The notes: generated by a model from the sequence alone, not told the origin. 64,000 nt of DNA from Aquabacterium humicola (GCF_030167915.1 NZ_JARGNB010000001.1:2046001-2110000); one strand, 5' to 3'; counted from the first letter of the stretch, positions 20,337-31,853 are shown. Numbers and translations are program-made.

Positions 20337-21842
20337 ATGAACGCGCACGACCTGCCCGCCCGCGCCCTCGAACAACGCGGGATCGACCGTTCACTGAAAC
20401 GCGACAGCGCCGCGACGCTGGGCGAACAGCTCGCCGCGCGCTTCGCCGACCGCATCCAGCAGCGCGGGCTGCAGCCGGGGGCGCGGCTGCCGTCGGTGCG
20501 CGAGTGCGCGCGGCTGCACGGCGTCAGCCCGAGCACCGTCGTGGCCGCCTACGACCAGCTGCAGGCGCAGGGCCTGGTGGAGGCGCAGCGTCAGCGCGGC
20601 TTCTTCGTGCGCGAGCTGCCGGTGGCCCGCAGCGCGACGCCGGCGCGGGCGCCGACCGCCGCGCTGTCGGTGAACGCGCTGCCGGCACCGGTCGACGCGA
20701 CCGCGCTGATCCGCGGCATGTTCCAGGGCCGGCAAGGCCACGTGGGTCCCGGCCTCGGCACGCTGCCCGAACCGTGGCTCGACAAGGCGCTGATCGAGCG
20801 CGCGCTGCGCCGCACCCTGCCACATGCCGCTGACGCGCTGCGTTATGGCGACCCGGCCGGCGACCCGTCGCTGCGCCAGGCGCTGTCGCGCCGGCTCGAC
20901 GGCGAGCTCGGCATCGCCGCCGATACCGGCCAGATCGTCACCACGCTCGGCGCGACGCATGCGCTGGACATCGTCGCGCGCACCCTGCTGCAGCCGGGCG
21001 ATGCGGTGCTGGTCGACGAGCCCGGCTGGGCGGTGGAGTTCGCGCGGCTGACGCGGCTGGGCATGCGCCTGCTACCGGTGCCGCGCGGGCCCAACGGGCC
21101 GGACCTCGCGGTGATGCAGGCCCTGGTCACCGAACATCGACCGCGGCTGTATGCGACGGTGTCGGTCCTGCACAACCCGACCGGGCAATCGCTGTCGCTC
21201 GCCACCGCGCACCAGGTGCTGAAGCTCGCCGACGCGCACGACCTGCTGATCGTCGAGGACGACACCTATGCCTGGCTCGCGCCACCGCATGCGCCGCGGC
21301 TGGCGGCGCTGGACGGCCTGCAGCGCACGATCTACGTCTCGGGCTTCTCGAAGATCCTGGCGCCCAACTGGCGCGTGGGCTACGTCGCCGCCGCGCCGGC
21401 CCTGGCCGAGCGCTTCATCGACACCAAGCTGCTGATGACCTTGACCTCGCCGGCGCTGCTGGAACGCGCGGTCGCCTGGTGCCTGGACCAGGGCCTGCTG
21501 CGCCGCCATGCCGAACGCGTCGTGCAGCGCCTGGACGGCGCGCGACAACGCGTGCTGCGGCTGGCGACCGAAGCCGGCTGCACCTTCGTGACGCCGCCGC
21601 AGGGCCTCTTCGGCTGGCTCGACACAGGCGTCGACACCGACCAGCTCGCGATCCGCCTCGCCGAGCAGGGCTGGCTGGTGGCCCCGGGCAGCCTGTTCCA
21701 CGCGCGGCGCGCGCCCAGCACGCTGATGCGCGTGAACTTCGCCAGCTCGCAGGAAGCGGCCTTCTGGCACAGCTTCGTGGCCGCACGACGCGCGCTGCTG
21801 CAAGGGTCCACCACTCGATCGCGGGGTAGCGCCGAAACGTAA
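20337..21842 (+). CDS. MocR-family transcriptional regulator (GntR HTH plus aminotransferase domain)
   Basis: 501 residues. An N-terminal GntR winged helix (about 20-95: LGEQLAARFADRIQ, LPSVRECARLHGVSPSTVVA, YDQLQAQGLVEAQRQRGFF) is joined by an Ala/Pro-rich linker to a fold-type I aminotransferase-like domain with YATVSVLHNPTGQSLS, IVEDDTYAWL and a PLP lysine in YVSGFSKILAPNWRVGY. MocR proteins use PLP or an amino-acid adduct as effector and usually control adjacent genes. Here the divergent exporter operon, which contains two PLP enzymes, is the obvious target. ATG at 20337 is chosen as the first start giving a complete HTH domain. Confidence 0.93.
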   Translation: MNAHDLPARALEQRGIDRSLKRDSAATLGEQLAARFADRIQQRGLQPGARLPSVRECARLHGVSPSTVVAAYDQLQAQGLVEAQRQRGFFVRELPVARSATPARAPTAALSVNALPAPVDATALIRGMFQGRQGHVGPGLGTLPEPWLDKALIERALRRTLPHAADALRYGDPAGDPSLRQALSRRLDGELGIAADTGQIVTTLGATHALDIVARTLLQPGDAVLVDEPGWAVEFARLTRLGMRLLPVPRGPNGPDLAVMQALVTEHRPRLYATVSVLHNPTGQSLSLATAHQVLKLADAHDLLIVEDDTYAWLAPPHAPRLAALDGLQRTIYVSGFSKILAPNWRVGYVAAAPALAERFIDTKLLMTLTSPALLERAVAWCLDQGLLRRHAERVVQRLDGARQRVLRLATEAGCTFVTPPQGLFGWLDTGVDTDQLAIRLAEQGWLVAPGSLFHARRAPSTLMRVNFASSQEAAFWHSFVAARRALLQGSTTRSRGSAET

Positions 21843-21883
21843 CGTCACCACTTGTGTCAAGCCTCGGGCGTAGCATCCCCCTA

Positions 21884-22627
21884 ATGTTTCGCTCGACCCT
21901 ACCGCAGGGCGCCCCCGACCTGATGCGCGTCAGCGAGTTTCGTCGCTACCTCGACGATCTCGACCGGCTGCATGGCACCGATGCCGCGAATTCGCGGCTG
22001 ACGTCGCTCAGCCCGTCGCTGATGCAAGACTTGCAACGCTTTGAGCAGCGCGGCCAGCACACCGAGCTGCTCGAGGTGCTGGCCGCGGGCGTGCGCCACG
22101 CGCAGCCGCTGGCCGTGCATCTGCAGTGGGAGCAGCAGGTGCTGACGCTGACGATCTTCCCGGCGCAGAAGCTCGCGCACTGCGCGGTGCCGATGCAGCA
22201 GGTGCTGGCCGGCCGGCTCGACGAGCTGCAGGTGCTGCAGGTCGAACGCGCGACGCTGCGCGCACCCGGCGACTCCGAACGAGCGCTCGTCGGCGACCCC
22301 AAGCGCTACCACCCGCTCGCACCGCTGCTGTGGAGCCTGGCGATGCGCGGTGCGCGCGAGGCGCTGCTGCCCGAGATCGCCGGCCAGGCTGCCTACCGCG
22401 TGGCGCCCGGCGTCAGCTTCGACGGGCTGGACCTGCCGGCCGCCGCGGCCCGCTGCATCAGCCGCCTGCGGCGCCAGACCTGCAACCTGCGCGAGATCTG
22501 CGAATGGCCCGGCATGGACCGCGGCCGCGCGCAGCGCCTGCTCAACGGCATCTACCTGCAGGCCGGCCTGATCGTCAGCCGCACGCATCCGGCGGCCACC
22601 AACGAAGGCTGGTCTGGATATCGCTGA
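21884..22627 (+). CDS. Conserved hypothetical protein
   Basis: A 247-residue soluble protein that I do not recognise with a named function. It starts MFRSTLPQGAPDLMRVSEF; a GTG at 21854 in the same frame is an alternative start. There is no signal peptide or membrane helix. The C-terminal 60 residues (RLRRQTCNLREICEWPGMDRGRAQRLLNGIYLQ) could fold as a helix-turn-helix or winged-helix-like unit, with two Cys residues. It stands alone between the MocR gene (41 bp upstream, same strand) and a convergent binding-protein gene (24 bp downstream). A regulatory role is possible but unsupported. Confidence 0.65.
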   Translation: MFRSTLPQGAPDLMRVSEFRRYLDDLDRLHGTDAANSRLTSLSPSLMQDLQRFEQRGQHTELLEVLAAGVRHAQPLAVHLQWEQQVLTLTIFPAQKLAHCAVPMQQVLAGRLDELQVLQVERATLRAPGDSERALVGDPKRYHPLAPLLWSLAMRGAREALLPEIAGQAAYRVAPGVSFDGLDLPAAAARCISRLRRQTCNLREICEWPGMDRGRAQRLLNGIYLQAGLIVSRTHPAATNEGWSGYR

Positions 22628-22651
22628 CGTCCTGCGGGACGTGCGGCCGGG

Positions 22652-23803
22652 CTAGCGTATGAAGCGGCCGCCCGGCCCGACGATCAGCAGGTCGACGAAG
22701 CTCGAGCCGTGGTGGTTCTGCGGTCCGAAGTTCAGCGTGTAGCCGCCGAGGTCGAGCTTGCCGAGGCCTTCGATGGTCTGCACCAGGCTTTGCGAGGTGA
22801 CGCCCTTGCCGGCGCGCTTCAGCAGTTCCAGCAGCACGCGCAGGTTCATGTAGCCGAAGAAGTGGTCGAAGTCGACCGGCAGCCTGGCACGCTCCATCGC
22901 CGCGGCGTAGTCGCGCGTCAGCGTGCTGGTCGCGCGCATCGCGTAGGGCAGCGTCTGGGTGAAGGCGAGGCCACGTGCTTCGTCGCCCAGCGCGTCGAGC
23001 AGCGGCTTCGAGCTGGCGATCGACAGCGCGTACACCGGCACGCCGATCTGCGCCCGCGCCGCCTTCACGAAGGGCACCAGCGCCGGGCCGAAGGCGATGA
23101 ACAGCACCGCCTGCGGCTGCGCGGCGGCCAGCGCCAGCGCGACGGCGGCGGAGTCGTTGCCGGGGATGTCGAGCGCAGCCTTGGCCACCAGCGTCGAGCC
23201 GAGCTCCTTGCAGACCTCCTCGACCACCGGCAGCATCAGCTGGCCGAAGGGGCTGGCGTGGTAGGCCACGCCGATCTTCGTGCGCCCGACGGTGGCGAGG
23301 TTGCGCACCATCTGCACCACCTCGTCGCGGTAGCTGGCCATCGCGGTGAAGAAGTACGGGTGCTGCTTCGCGCGCAGCGCCGGCGCGCCGGTGTAGACGC
23401 CGACCAGCGGCACCTTCTTCTCGGCCAGCAGCGGCAGCACCGCGCCGACGTTGGCCGTGCTCGCGAGGCCGTACAGCACGACGGCCTTCTCGCGGTCGAT
23501 CAGCTGGGTGACGTTCTCGACGCAGCGCTTCGGGTCGTAGGCATCGTCCAGCGTCACCAGCCTGGCCTTGCGGCCGCCGACGCCGCCGCGGCGGTTGAAC
23601 TCCTCCAGCGCCAGCTCCTGGCCGCGCACCACGGCCTTGAAGGTGCCGGCGAGCGGGCCGCTCAAGTGAGCGCTCTGGCCGATGACGATGTCGCCGCCGG
23701 CGGCGCTGCCGGCAGCGGGCGTCGATTGCGCGAAGGCCAGCGGACTGGCGGCGGCGCCGGCCAGGGCGGCCAGGCAGGTGCGGCGGGGCAGCAGGTTCGT
23801 CAT
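22652..23803 (-). CDS. ABC transporter substrate-binding protein (Leu/Ile/Val-type)
   Basis: 383 residues. The signal peptide has an arginine pair (LLPRRTCLAALAGAAASPLAFA), so either Sec or Tat export is possible. The mature protein starts with IVIGQSAHLSGPLAGT and has ALEEFNRRGGVGGRKARLV, the standard opening of type I periplasmic binding proteins of the branched-chain amino acid family. No permease or ATPase gene is adjacent, so it is an orphan binding protein, as is common in Burkholderiales, and its ligand may be an amino acid, amide or aromatic acid. ATG at 23803 follows a GGGAGT ribosome-binding site. Confidence 0.9.
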   Translation of the reverse strand: MTNLLPRRTCLAALAGAAASPLAFAQSTPAAGSAAGGDIVIGQSAHLSGPLAGTFKAVVRGQELALEEFNRRGGVGGRKARLVTLDDAYDPKRCVENVTQLIDREKAVVLYGLASTANVGAVLPLLAEKKVPLVGVYTGAPALRAKQHPYFFTAMASYRDEVVQMVRNLATVGRTKIGVAYHASPFGQLMLPVVEEVCKELGSTLVAKAALDIPGNDSAAVALALAAAQPQAVLFIAFGPALVPFVKAARAQIGVPVYALSIASSKPLLDALGDEARGLAFTQTLPYAMRATSTLTRDYAAAMERARLPVDFDHFFGYMNLRVLLELLKRAGKGVTSQSLVQTIEGLGKLDLGGYTLNFGPQNHHGSSFVDLLIVGPGGRFIR

Positions 23804-23914
23804 CGCGGGGACTCCCTCGTTGGGTCGGTGGTGGTGCGTGCGGCGCGCCAAGGTAGGGCCGCACGGCACGCCGCCGTTGTCACCTCCGCTACAACCTGCG
23901 GTTAACCCACCCCT

Positions 23915-25885
<1,971 letters not shown>

Positions 25886-25961
25886 GCCCTGCATTGTCCG
25901 CTGCGGCCGCTGTTCGACGCCGACGGGCGGGCGCTGGCGGCGGCGTGAGCGCGCTGCCCTT

Positions 25962-26360
25962 TCAGGGCGTGACGATTTCCAGTCCCCGGAAGTGGGCGTC
26001 GAAGCGACGCCTGTCACGCGTCAGCAGCGGCACCCGGCGAACGGCCGCGTGGGCACCGATGAGGAAATCCGGCAGCACCATCGGGCGCGTGCCTCCGCGG
26101 CGGCGGTAGAGACGATGCGCCTGCGCAGCGAGGAACAAGGCCTCGCGCGGCAGATCCTCCCACTGCAGGCCGAAGTCCTGCAGCGCCGCACTTGCCGCTT
26201 CGAAGGTGTCGAAGTCGCTGCACCATTCGGCGAAGACGATCGGGTTGGTCAGCAGCGGGCCTCGCAAACTCCAGCGGGCGAGCTGATCGACGGACCAGTC
26301 GCGCCAGGCAGGATCGTCCGCGGTGACATCGACCAGGACGCAGGTGTCGACGAGGATCAT
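25962..26360 (-). CDS. vapC: VapC-type PIN-domain toxin
   Basis: 132 residues of the PIN ribonuclease fold. The acidic metal-binding residues are visible: Asp5 in MILVDTCVL, Glu45 in IVFAEW, Asp98 in MVLPDFLIGAHA and Asp116 in LLTRDRRRF. VapC toxins cut tRNA or rRNA and are held inactive by the partner antitoxin. The start overlaps the antitoxin stop by 4 bp, so the toxin is made by coupled translation. All the catalytic positions are present, so the toxin looks intact. Confidence 0.9.
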   Translation of the reverse strand: MILVDTCVLVDVTADDPAWRDWSVDQLARWSLRGPLLTNPIVFAEWCSDFDTFEAASAALQDFGLQWEDLPREALFLAAQAHRLYRRRGGTRPMVLPDFLIGAHAAVRRVPLLTRDRRRFDAHFRGLEIVTP

Positions 26361-26671
26361 GCGCGACGCCGCGTCGCGACCGGCTCGAGCCCCGGATCGG
26401 CGGCATCGTCGTCATAACCGCGCAGCAGTCGCATCAAGGCATCCGTGCCGGCTTCGCCGCTGCGTCCGCCGCAGCCACGCAGCTTGCCGAACTTCGCGCG
26501 CGCGGCGGCCAATGCGCGAGGCGAATCGGCCACCGGTGCCGCCGGTTCGACACGCACGCTGCCATCGGCCACGATGCGAAATTCCACGGCATCCCCGGGG
26601 GCGACGCGAAGATGATCGCGAATCGCCTTCGGCAGCGTGACCTGGGCTTTCGAGGTGAGCGTATTCGGCAT
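26357..26671 (-). CDS. vapB: VapB-type AbrB-domain antitoxin
   Basis: 104 residues. The N-terminal 45 residues are an AbrB/SpoVT swapped-hairpin domain (TSKAQVTLPKAIRDHLRVAPGD), which binds DNA for autoregulation. The C-terminal part is expected to wrap the toxin and has FGKLRGCGG and an acidic stretch (YDDDAADPG). Antitoxin precedes toxin with a 4-bp overlap, the usual TA order. The Gly/Cys-containing middle part is longer than in many VapB proteins. Confidence 0.88.
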   Translation of the reverse strand: MPNTLTSKAQVTLPKAIRDHLRVAPGDAVEFRIVADGSVRVEPAAPVADSPRALAAARAKFGKLRGCGGRSGEAGTDALMRLLRGYDDDAADPGLEPVATRRRA

Positions 26672-26682
26672 GATCGCGGGCA

Positions 26683-26710
26683 GGTATGACTTGATCGAGA
26701 ATGTAATACC
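26683..26710. promoter_or_regulatory. Candidate VapB operator and promoter region
   Basis: A local AT-richer patch 12-39 bp upstream of vapB carries GGTAT and ATACC arms in inverted orientation, 18 bases apart. TA operons are usually repressed by their own complex bound to such a site over the promoter. The arms are short, so this is only a suggestion. Confidence 0.3.
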
Positions 26711-26724
26711 GCCGCGAGTCGGGA

Positions 26725-27579
26725 TCAATCGCCCAGCCGCTGCGCGTGGTGGCGCAGGTGGTCGTCGATCACGCTGGCGATGAAGTAGTAGCCGTGGTCG
26801 TAGCCGGCATGGCGGCGCAGCTGCAGCGGCTGGCCGGCCGCGGCGCAGGCGGCCTCGAAAGCTTCGGGGTGCAGCTGGGTCGCCAGGAACTGGTCGGCGA
26901 GGCCCTGGTCGATCAGCAGGCCGCCGGGGTACGGTGCGCTGGGTTGTGAACGCATCAGTTCCGACGCATCGTGCGCCGTCCAGGCCGCGCGGTCGTCGCC
27001 GAGATAACCCGTGAAAGCCTTGACACCCCACGGGCACGACATCGGCGCGCAGATCGGCGCCAGCGCCGACAGGCTGCGAAAGCGCCCCGGGTGGCGCAGC
27101 GCCAGGGTCAGCGCGCCATGGCCGCCCATCGAATGGCCGACGAGGCCGATGCGCTCGCGATCGACCGGGGCTTCGGCCGCCACCAGCGGCAGCAGCTCGG
27201 CCATCAGCCAGCTCTCCATGCGCCAGTGGCGCGACCACGGCGCCTGCGTGGCATCGAGGTAGAAGCCGGCGCCGATGCCGAAGTCCCAGGCCGCGTCCTC
27301 ACCGGGCACGCCGGCGCCGCGTGGGCTGGTGTCCGGCGTCAGCAGCGCAAGACCGAGTTCGACCGCCAGGCGCTGCGCGCCGGCCTTGATCGCGAAGGTT
27401 TCTTCGGTGCAGGTCAGGCCGGCGAGGTAGACCAGCAGCGGCACGCGTCGGGCCTCGGCCTGCGGCGGCAGGTACAGCCCGAAGCGCATCGGCAGCCCGA
27501 TCTCGCGCGAGGCATGGCGGTGGAAGGCCTGCGTGCCGCCGAACGCACGGTGCGCCGACAGCGTCTCGACGCCGTTCAT
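26725..27579 (-). CDS. fghA: S-formylglutathione hydrolase
   Basis: 284 residues of the esterase D family. The nucleophile is Ser150 in GHSMGGHGAL, the likely general-base His262 is in AGYDHGYYFIAS and the acid is Asp224 or Asp229 in LLIDQGLADQ. LAGLTCTEETFAIKAG and SPRGAGVPGEDAAWDFG are diagnostic of this family. It hydrolyses S-formylglutathione to formate and glutathione, the second step of glutathione-dependent formaldehyde detoxification. It follows adhC, which makes that substrate, by 10 bp. Confidence 0.96.
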   Translation of the reverse strand: MNGVETLSAHRAFGGTQAFHRHASREIGLPMRFGLYLPPQAEARRVPLLVYLAGLTCTEETFAIKAGAQRLAVELGLALLTPDTSPRGAGVPGEDAAWDFGIGAGFYLDATQAPWSRHWRMESWLMAELLPLVAAEAPVDRERIGLVGHSMGGHGALTLALRHPGRFRSLSALAPICAPMSCPWGVKAFTGYLGDDRAAWTAHDASELMRSQPSAPYPGGLLIDQGLADQFLATQLHPEAFEAACAAAGQPLQLRRHAGYDHGYYFIASVIDDHLRHHAQRLGD

Positions 27580-27589
27580 GCGCCGCCGC

Positions 27590-28696
27590 TCAGAACTCGA
27601 CCACCGAGCGGATCGACTCGCCGCGCTTCATCAGCTCGAAGCCTTCGTTGATGCGCTCCAGCGGCAGCTTGTGCGTGATCAGCTCGTCGATCTTCAGCTT
27701 GCCGTCCATGTACCAGTCGACGATCTTCGGCACGTCGGTGCGGCCGCGCGCGCCGCCGAAGGCCGAGCCTTCCCACTTGCGGCCGGTGACCAGCTGGAAC
27801 GGCCGCGTGCTGATCTCCGCGCCGGCCTCGGCCACGCCGATGATGATGCTGCGGCCCCAGCCCTTGTGCGTGCACTCCAGCGCCTGGCGCATCACCTGGG
27901 TGTTGCCGATGCATTCGAAGCTGTAGTCGGCGCCGCCGTCGGTGAGCTGCACGATCGCGTCGACGACGTTCGGCACGTCTTTCGGATTGATGAAGTGCGT
28001 CATGCCGAAGCGGCGCGCCATCAACTCGCGGGCCGGGTTGATGTCGATGCCGATGATCTTGTCGGCACCGACCATCTTGGCGCCCTGGATCACGTTCAGG
28101 CCGATGCCGCCCAAGCCGAAGACGACGACGTTGGCACCCGCCTCGACCTTCGCGGTGAACAGCACCGCGCCGACGCCGGTCGTCACGCCGCAGCCGATGT
28201 AGCAGACCTTGTCGAAGGGCGCGTCGGGGCGGATCTTCGCCAGCGCGATGCCGGGCACGACGATGTGGTTCGAGAATGTCGAGGTCCCCATGTAGTGCAG
28301 CAGGGGTTTCCCGTCCAGCGAGAAGCGACTGCTGCCGTCCGGCATCAGCCCCTTGCCCTGTGTGGCGCGGATCGCCTGGCAGAGGTTGGTCTTGCGCGAC
28401 AGGCAGAACTTGCACTGCCGGCATTCGGGCGTGTACAGCGGGATCACGTGGTCGCCGGGTTTCAGCCACGGCACGCCCGCGCCGACCTCCAGCACCACGC
28501 CCGCGCCCTCGTGGCCGAGGATCGCCGGGAACAGGCCTTCCGGATCGGCGCCCGACAGCGTGTACCAGTCGGTGTGGCAGATGCCGGTGGCCTTGACCTC
28601 GACCAGCACCTCGCCGTCGCGCGGGCCGGCCAGGTCGACGTCCTCGATGATCAGCGGGGCGCCTGCCTTCCAGGCAACCGCGGCCTTGGTCTTCAT
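27590..28696 (-). CDS. adhC: S-(hydroxymethyl)glutathione dehydrogenase / class III alcohol dehydrogenase
   Basis: 368 residues of zinc-dependent medium-chain dehydrogenases. Catalytic zinc ligands Cys40 and His62 and the four structural zinc cysteines (92, 95, 98, 106) are all in place. The NAD-binding loop is in [17 protein letters not shown]. It oxidises the spontaneous formaldehyde-glutathione adduct to S-formylglutathione with NAD, and can also reduce S-nitrosoglutathione. The start overlaps the stop of gshB by 4 bp, so synthesis of glutathione and its use in formaldehyde removal are translationally linked here. Confidence 0.96.
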   Translation of the reverse strand: MKTKAAVAWKAGAPLIIEDVDLAGPRDGEVLVEVKATGICHTDWYTLSGADPEGLFPAILGHEGAGVVLEVGAGVPWLKPGDHVIPLYTPECRQCKFCLSRKTNLCQAIRATQGKGLMPDGSSRFSLDGKPLLHYMGTSTFSNHIVVPGIALAKIRPDAPFDKVCYIGCGVTTGVGAVLFTAKVEAGANVVVFGLGGIGLNVIQGAKMVGADKIIGIDINPARELMARRFGMTHFINPKDVPNVVDAIVQLTDGGADYSFECIGNTQVMRQALECTHKGWGRSIIIGVAEAGAEISTRPFQLVTGRKWEGSAFGGARGRTDVPKIVDWYMDGKLKIDELITHKLPLERINEGFELMKRGESIRSVVEF

Positions 28697-29655
28697 GCGT
28701 CTTCTCCTTCGCGGACCGCCGCCTCCAGCGCGTCGACGAACATCTTCGGCACGTCGAAGCCGGTCTGCTGCGTGATTTCCTGGAAGCAGGTCGGGCTGGT
28801 GACGTTGATCTCGGTCAGGCAGTCGCCGATGATGTCCAGGCCGACCAGCAGCAGCCCGCGCGCGGCGAGCACCGGGCCCAGCGCCTCGGCGATCTTCCTA
28901 TCCTGCGAGGTGAGCGGCTGCGCGACGCCCTTGCCGCCGGCCGCCAGGTTGCCGCGGATCTCGCTGCCCTGCGGGATGCGCGCCAGCGAATACGGCACCG
29001 GCTCGCCGGCGATGACCAGCACGCGCTTGTCGCCGTGCACGATCTCCGGCAGGTACTTCTGCACCATCAGGGTCTGCGCGCCGTCGCGGTTCAGCGTCTC
29101 GACGATCGAGCCCAGGTTCAGCCCGTCGGGGCCGACGCGGAAGATGCCCATGCCGCCCATGCCGTCGAGCGGCTTCAGGATGATGTCGCGGTGCTCGGCA
29201 TGGAAGGCGCGCACCGCGGAGGCCGAGCGCGTGACCAGCGTCGGCGCGATGTGCTCCGGGAACTCCAGGATCGCCAGCTTCTCGGGATGGTCGCGCAGGG
29301 CCGCCGGCTTGTTGAACACCTTCGCGCCCTCGCGCTCGGCCTGGCCGAGCAGGTGCGTCGCGTAGAAGTACTCGCTGTCGAACGGCGGGTCTTTGCGCAT
29401 GATCACCGCATCGGTGTCGGCCAGCGCCAGCTCGCCCTGGCTCAGCACGGTGAACCAGGCCTTCTGGTCGCCGGTCAGCGCGATCGCGCGCGCCGCGCGC
29501 GCGACGACCCGCGCGCCCTTCACCCACACCAGGTCGGCCGGCTCGCAGGCCCACAGCTGGTGGCCGCGCCGCGCGGCCTCGCGCATCATCGCGAAGGTGG
29601 TGTCCTTGGTGGTCTTGAAGACCTCCAGCGGGTCGGCAACGAAGAGCAGTTTCAT
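28693..29655 (-). CDS. gshB: Glutathione synthetase
   Basis: 320 residues with the prokaryotic GSH synthetase N-terminal domain ([20 protein letters not shown]) and an ATP-grasp domain. Typical elements are [16 protein letters not shown] (glycine-rich lid), [19 protein letters not shown] (metal-binding Glu/Asn) and FQEITQQTG. It adds glycine to gamma-glutamylcysteine. It lies 14 bp after benE and overlaps adhC by 4 bp. The first-step enzyme gene gshA is 5 kb away on the same strand rather than adjacent. Confidence 0.96.
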   Translation of the reverse strand: MKLLFVADPLEVFKTTKDTTFAMMREAARRGHQLWACEPADLVWVKGARVVARAARAIALTGDQKAWFTVLSQGELALADTDAVIMRKDPPFDSEYFYATHLLGQAEREGAKVFNKPAALRDHPEKLAILEFPEHIAPTLVTRSASAVRAFHAEHRDIILKPLDGMGGMGIFRVGPDGLNLGSIVETLNRDGAQTLMVQKYLPEIVHGDKRVLVIAGEPVPYSLARIPQGSEIRGNLAAGGKGVAQPLTSQDRKIAEALGPVLAARGLLLVGLDIIGDCLTEINVTSPTCFQEITQQTGFDVPKMFVDALEAAVREGEDA

Positions 29656-29669
29656 GGGCGGCCCGGGGC

Positions 29670-30848
29670 TCAGCGAACGGGGCGCCAGTGTTGCACGGCC
29701 AACGCGACGCTGCCCGCGACCACGCCCCAAAAGGCCGAGCCGATGCCGGCCATTGACACCCCGGACAGCGTGACGAGGAAAGTGATGGCAGCGGCGTCGC
29801 GGTGCGTCTCGTCCTTCAGCGCGGTGGCCAGGCCACCGGCGATGGTCCCGATCAGCGCCAGCCCGGCCACGGCGGCGACCAGCTCGCGCGGGAACGCCGC
29901 CAGCAGCCCGGCCACCGCGCCGCCCGCCAGGCCCAGCAGCACGTAGAACACGCCGGCGGCGATCGCGGCCCAGTAGCGCTTCGCCGGGTCCTCGTGCGCC
30001 TCGCGGCTCATGCAGATCGCCGCGGTGATCGCCGCGAGGTTGATGCCGAAGGCGCCGAAGGGCGCGAACACCAGGGTCGCGACGCCGGTCGCGGTGATCA
30101 CCGGCGACACCGGAACCCGGTAGCCCGCCGCCCGCTGCGCGGCGACGCCGGGCAGGTTCTGCGAGGCCATCGTGACGATGAACAGCGGCAGCGCGACGCC
30201 GACCAGCGCGGCGATGCTGAAGGCCGGCATCACCGCCTCCGGCCGCGTCCAGCCCCAGTCCACCGCCTGCAATGCAGGCAGGCCGAGGCGGCCCTGCAGC
30301 GCGGCGATCAGCACGCCGCCGAGCAGCGTGCCCGGCACCGCGTAGCGCGGCCACCCTCTTCGCCCGGCCAGGAAAACCAGCGCCATGCCGATGACCATGC
30401 CCGGCGCGCTGCGCACCGCGCCGACCGCGTCGAGCCCGAAGCGCGCCAGCACGCCGGCCAGCAGCGCCGCGGCGATGGCCATCGGCACCTTGTCCATCAC
30501 CCGCTCGAACAGCCGCGTGAGGCCCGCGGTGATGATCAGCAGCGCGCAGATCACGAAGGCGCCGATGGCCTCGGCCATCGGGATGCCCTGCGTCGCTGCG
30601 AGCAGCGCGGCGCCGGGCGTGCTCCACGCGGTGAGCACCGGCTGCTTCGTCCGCCATGACAGCGCGATGCTCGACAGCCCCATCGCCAGCCCGAGCGCCC
30701 ACATCCACGACGCGGTCTGCGCCGGCGTGGCGCCGAGGGCCTGCGTCGCCTGGAAGACGATGGCCACCGCGCTGGTGTAGCCGACGAGCACCGCGACGAA
30801 GCCGGCGACCACGGCGGTCAGAGACAGGTCGGCCAGGACATTCTTCAT
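29670..30848 (-). CDS. BenE family benzoate/H+ symporter-like permease
   Basis: 392 residues with about 11-12 hydrophobic helices and the BenE-family segment PFGAFGINLAAITAAICMSREAHEDP together with VGYTSAVAIVFQA at the N-terminus. BenE of Acinetobacter imports benzoate, but many homologues stand away from benzoate genes and have unknown cargo. There is no benABCD or other aromatic gene here. It is the first gene of the benE-gshB-adhC-fghA run, so a substrate related to glutathione or formaldehyde-releasing aromatics is conceivable, but this is inference. Confidence 0.87.
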   Translation of the reverse strand: MKNVLADLSLTAVVAGFVAVLVGYTSAVAIVFQATQALGATPAQTASWMWALGLAMGLSSIALSWRTKQPVLTAWSTPGAALLAATQGIPMAEAIGAFVICALLIITAGLTRLFERVMDKVPMAIAAALLAGVLARFGLDAVGAVRSAPGMVIGMALVFLAGRRGWPRYAVPGTLLGGVLIAALQGRLGLPALQAVDWGWTRPEAVMPAFSIAALVGVALPLFIVTMASQNLPGVAAQRAAGYRVPVSPVITATGVATLVFAPFGAFGINLAAITAAICMSREAHEDPAKRYWAAIAAGVFYVLLGLAGGAVAGLLAAFPRELVAAVAGLALIGTIAGGLATALKDETHRDAAAITFLVTLSGVSMAGIGSAFWGVVAGSVALAVQHWRPVR

Positions 30849-30965
30849 GGCGCGGCAGCATATCGGCCCCCGCGATGCCGGGCTGCCGGGCGGCGCGCAT
30901 TCAAGCCACCGCGACCCGGCGCCGATAAACAGCCATCTCCCCCGCTGTCCACCAGAACATCGACC

Positions 30966-31727
30966 ATGTGCCGCCTGCTCGCCTACCTGGGTGACCCCCT
31001 GTACCTCGACGAGCTGGTGTGCTCGGCGCAGCACTCGCTGGTCGCGCAGTCGCGCCTGGCGACGCAGGCCAAGACGGCGACCAACGGCGACGGCGTCGGC
31101 ATCGGCTGGTACGGCGACCGTGACGAACCCGGCGTCTACCGCGAGGCGATGCCGGCCTGGGGCGACGAGAACCTGCAGTCGCTGTGCCGCACGCTGCGCT
31201 CGCGCCTGTTCTTCGCCCACGTGCGCGCCGCCACCGGCACGTCGACGTCGCGCGAGAACTGCCACCCGTTCCGCCAGGGCCGCTGGCTCTTCATGCACAA
31301 CGGCCAGATCGGCGGCTACGCCCGCGTGCGCCGCGCGCTGGAGGCGCGGCTGCCGGACCACCTGTTCGCCGCGCGCCGCGGCGCCACCGATTCCGAGCTG
31401 CTGTTCCTGCTGACGCTGGCGCGCATCGAGGCCGGCGAAACCGCCGAGCAGGCGATGCCGACGGTGCTGGACGACACGCTGGCGCTGATGCGCGCCGCCG
31501 GCGTCGACGAGCCGCTGCGCTTCGCCGCCGCGCTGGCCGATGGCGACCAGATCCATGCCTTCCGTTTCGCCAGCGACGGCAAGCCGCCGACGCTGTACGT
31601 CAACGAAGGCGAGCGCGGCAGCATCATCGCGTCCGAGCCGGTGAACACGCACACCGGCCAGTGGCACCCGGTGCCGCCGAACAGCTGGGTGCGGCTGTCG
31701 CGCCTGGGGGCCACCGTCAGCGCGTGA
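30966..31727 (+). CDS. Class II glutamine amidotransferase-like protein
   Basis: 253 residues. MCRLLAYLG puts the catalytic Cys at position 2 after removal of Met. LFFAHVRAATGTSTSRENCHPF and WLFMHNGQIGGY are the standard Ntn-hydrolase glutaminase signatures (compare EgtC and YafJ). There is no synthetase or synthase domain, so the ammonia acceptor, if any, is separate. No ergothioneine genes are nearby, so EgtC function is not implied. It is divergent from benE with a 117-bp gap. Confidence 0.88.
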   Translation: MCRLLAYLGDPLYLDELVCSAQHSLVAQSRLATQAKTATNGDGVGIGWYGDRDEPGVYREAMPAWGDENLQSLCRTLRSRLFFAHVRAATGTSTSRENCHPFRQGRWLFMHNGQIGGYARVRRALEARLPDHLFAARRGATDSELLFLLTLARIEAGETAEQAMPTVLDDTLALMRAAGVDEPLRFAAALADGDQIHAFRFASDGKPPTLYVNEGERGSIIASEPVNTHTGQWHPVPPNSWVRLSRLGATVSA

Positions 31728-31853
31728 GCGTTATCGGCCGCCCGCGCCCGGAATGAAGTGCACTAGTTCACTGCCCGGCTGTCCACTTCCACGCACCCCG
31801 GCACCGGCCGCCCTGCCTAGCATGCCCCTCATCACAAGAGGGCTGGTTGGGAC

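Noticed and set aside
25886-26017. Earlier start for uup overlapping vapC
   Set aside because: The added residues are Arg/Pro-rich and unlike Uup; MALITVTNAQLAYG at 25885 is the family start.
29670-30848. Benzoate catabolic cluster
   Set aside because: BenE-like permease stands without any benzoate or aromatic ring-cleavage gene.
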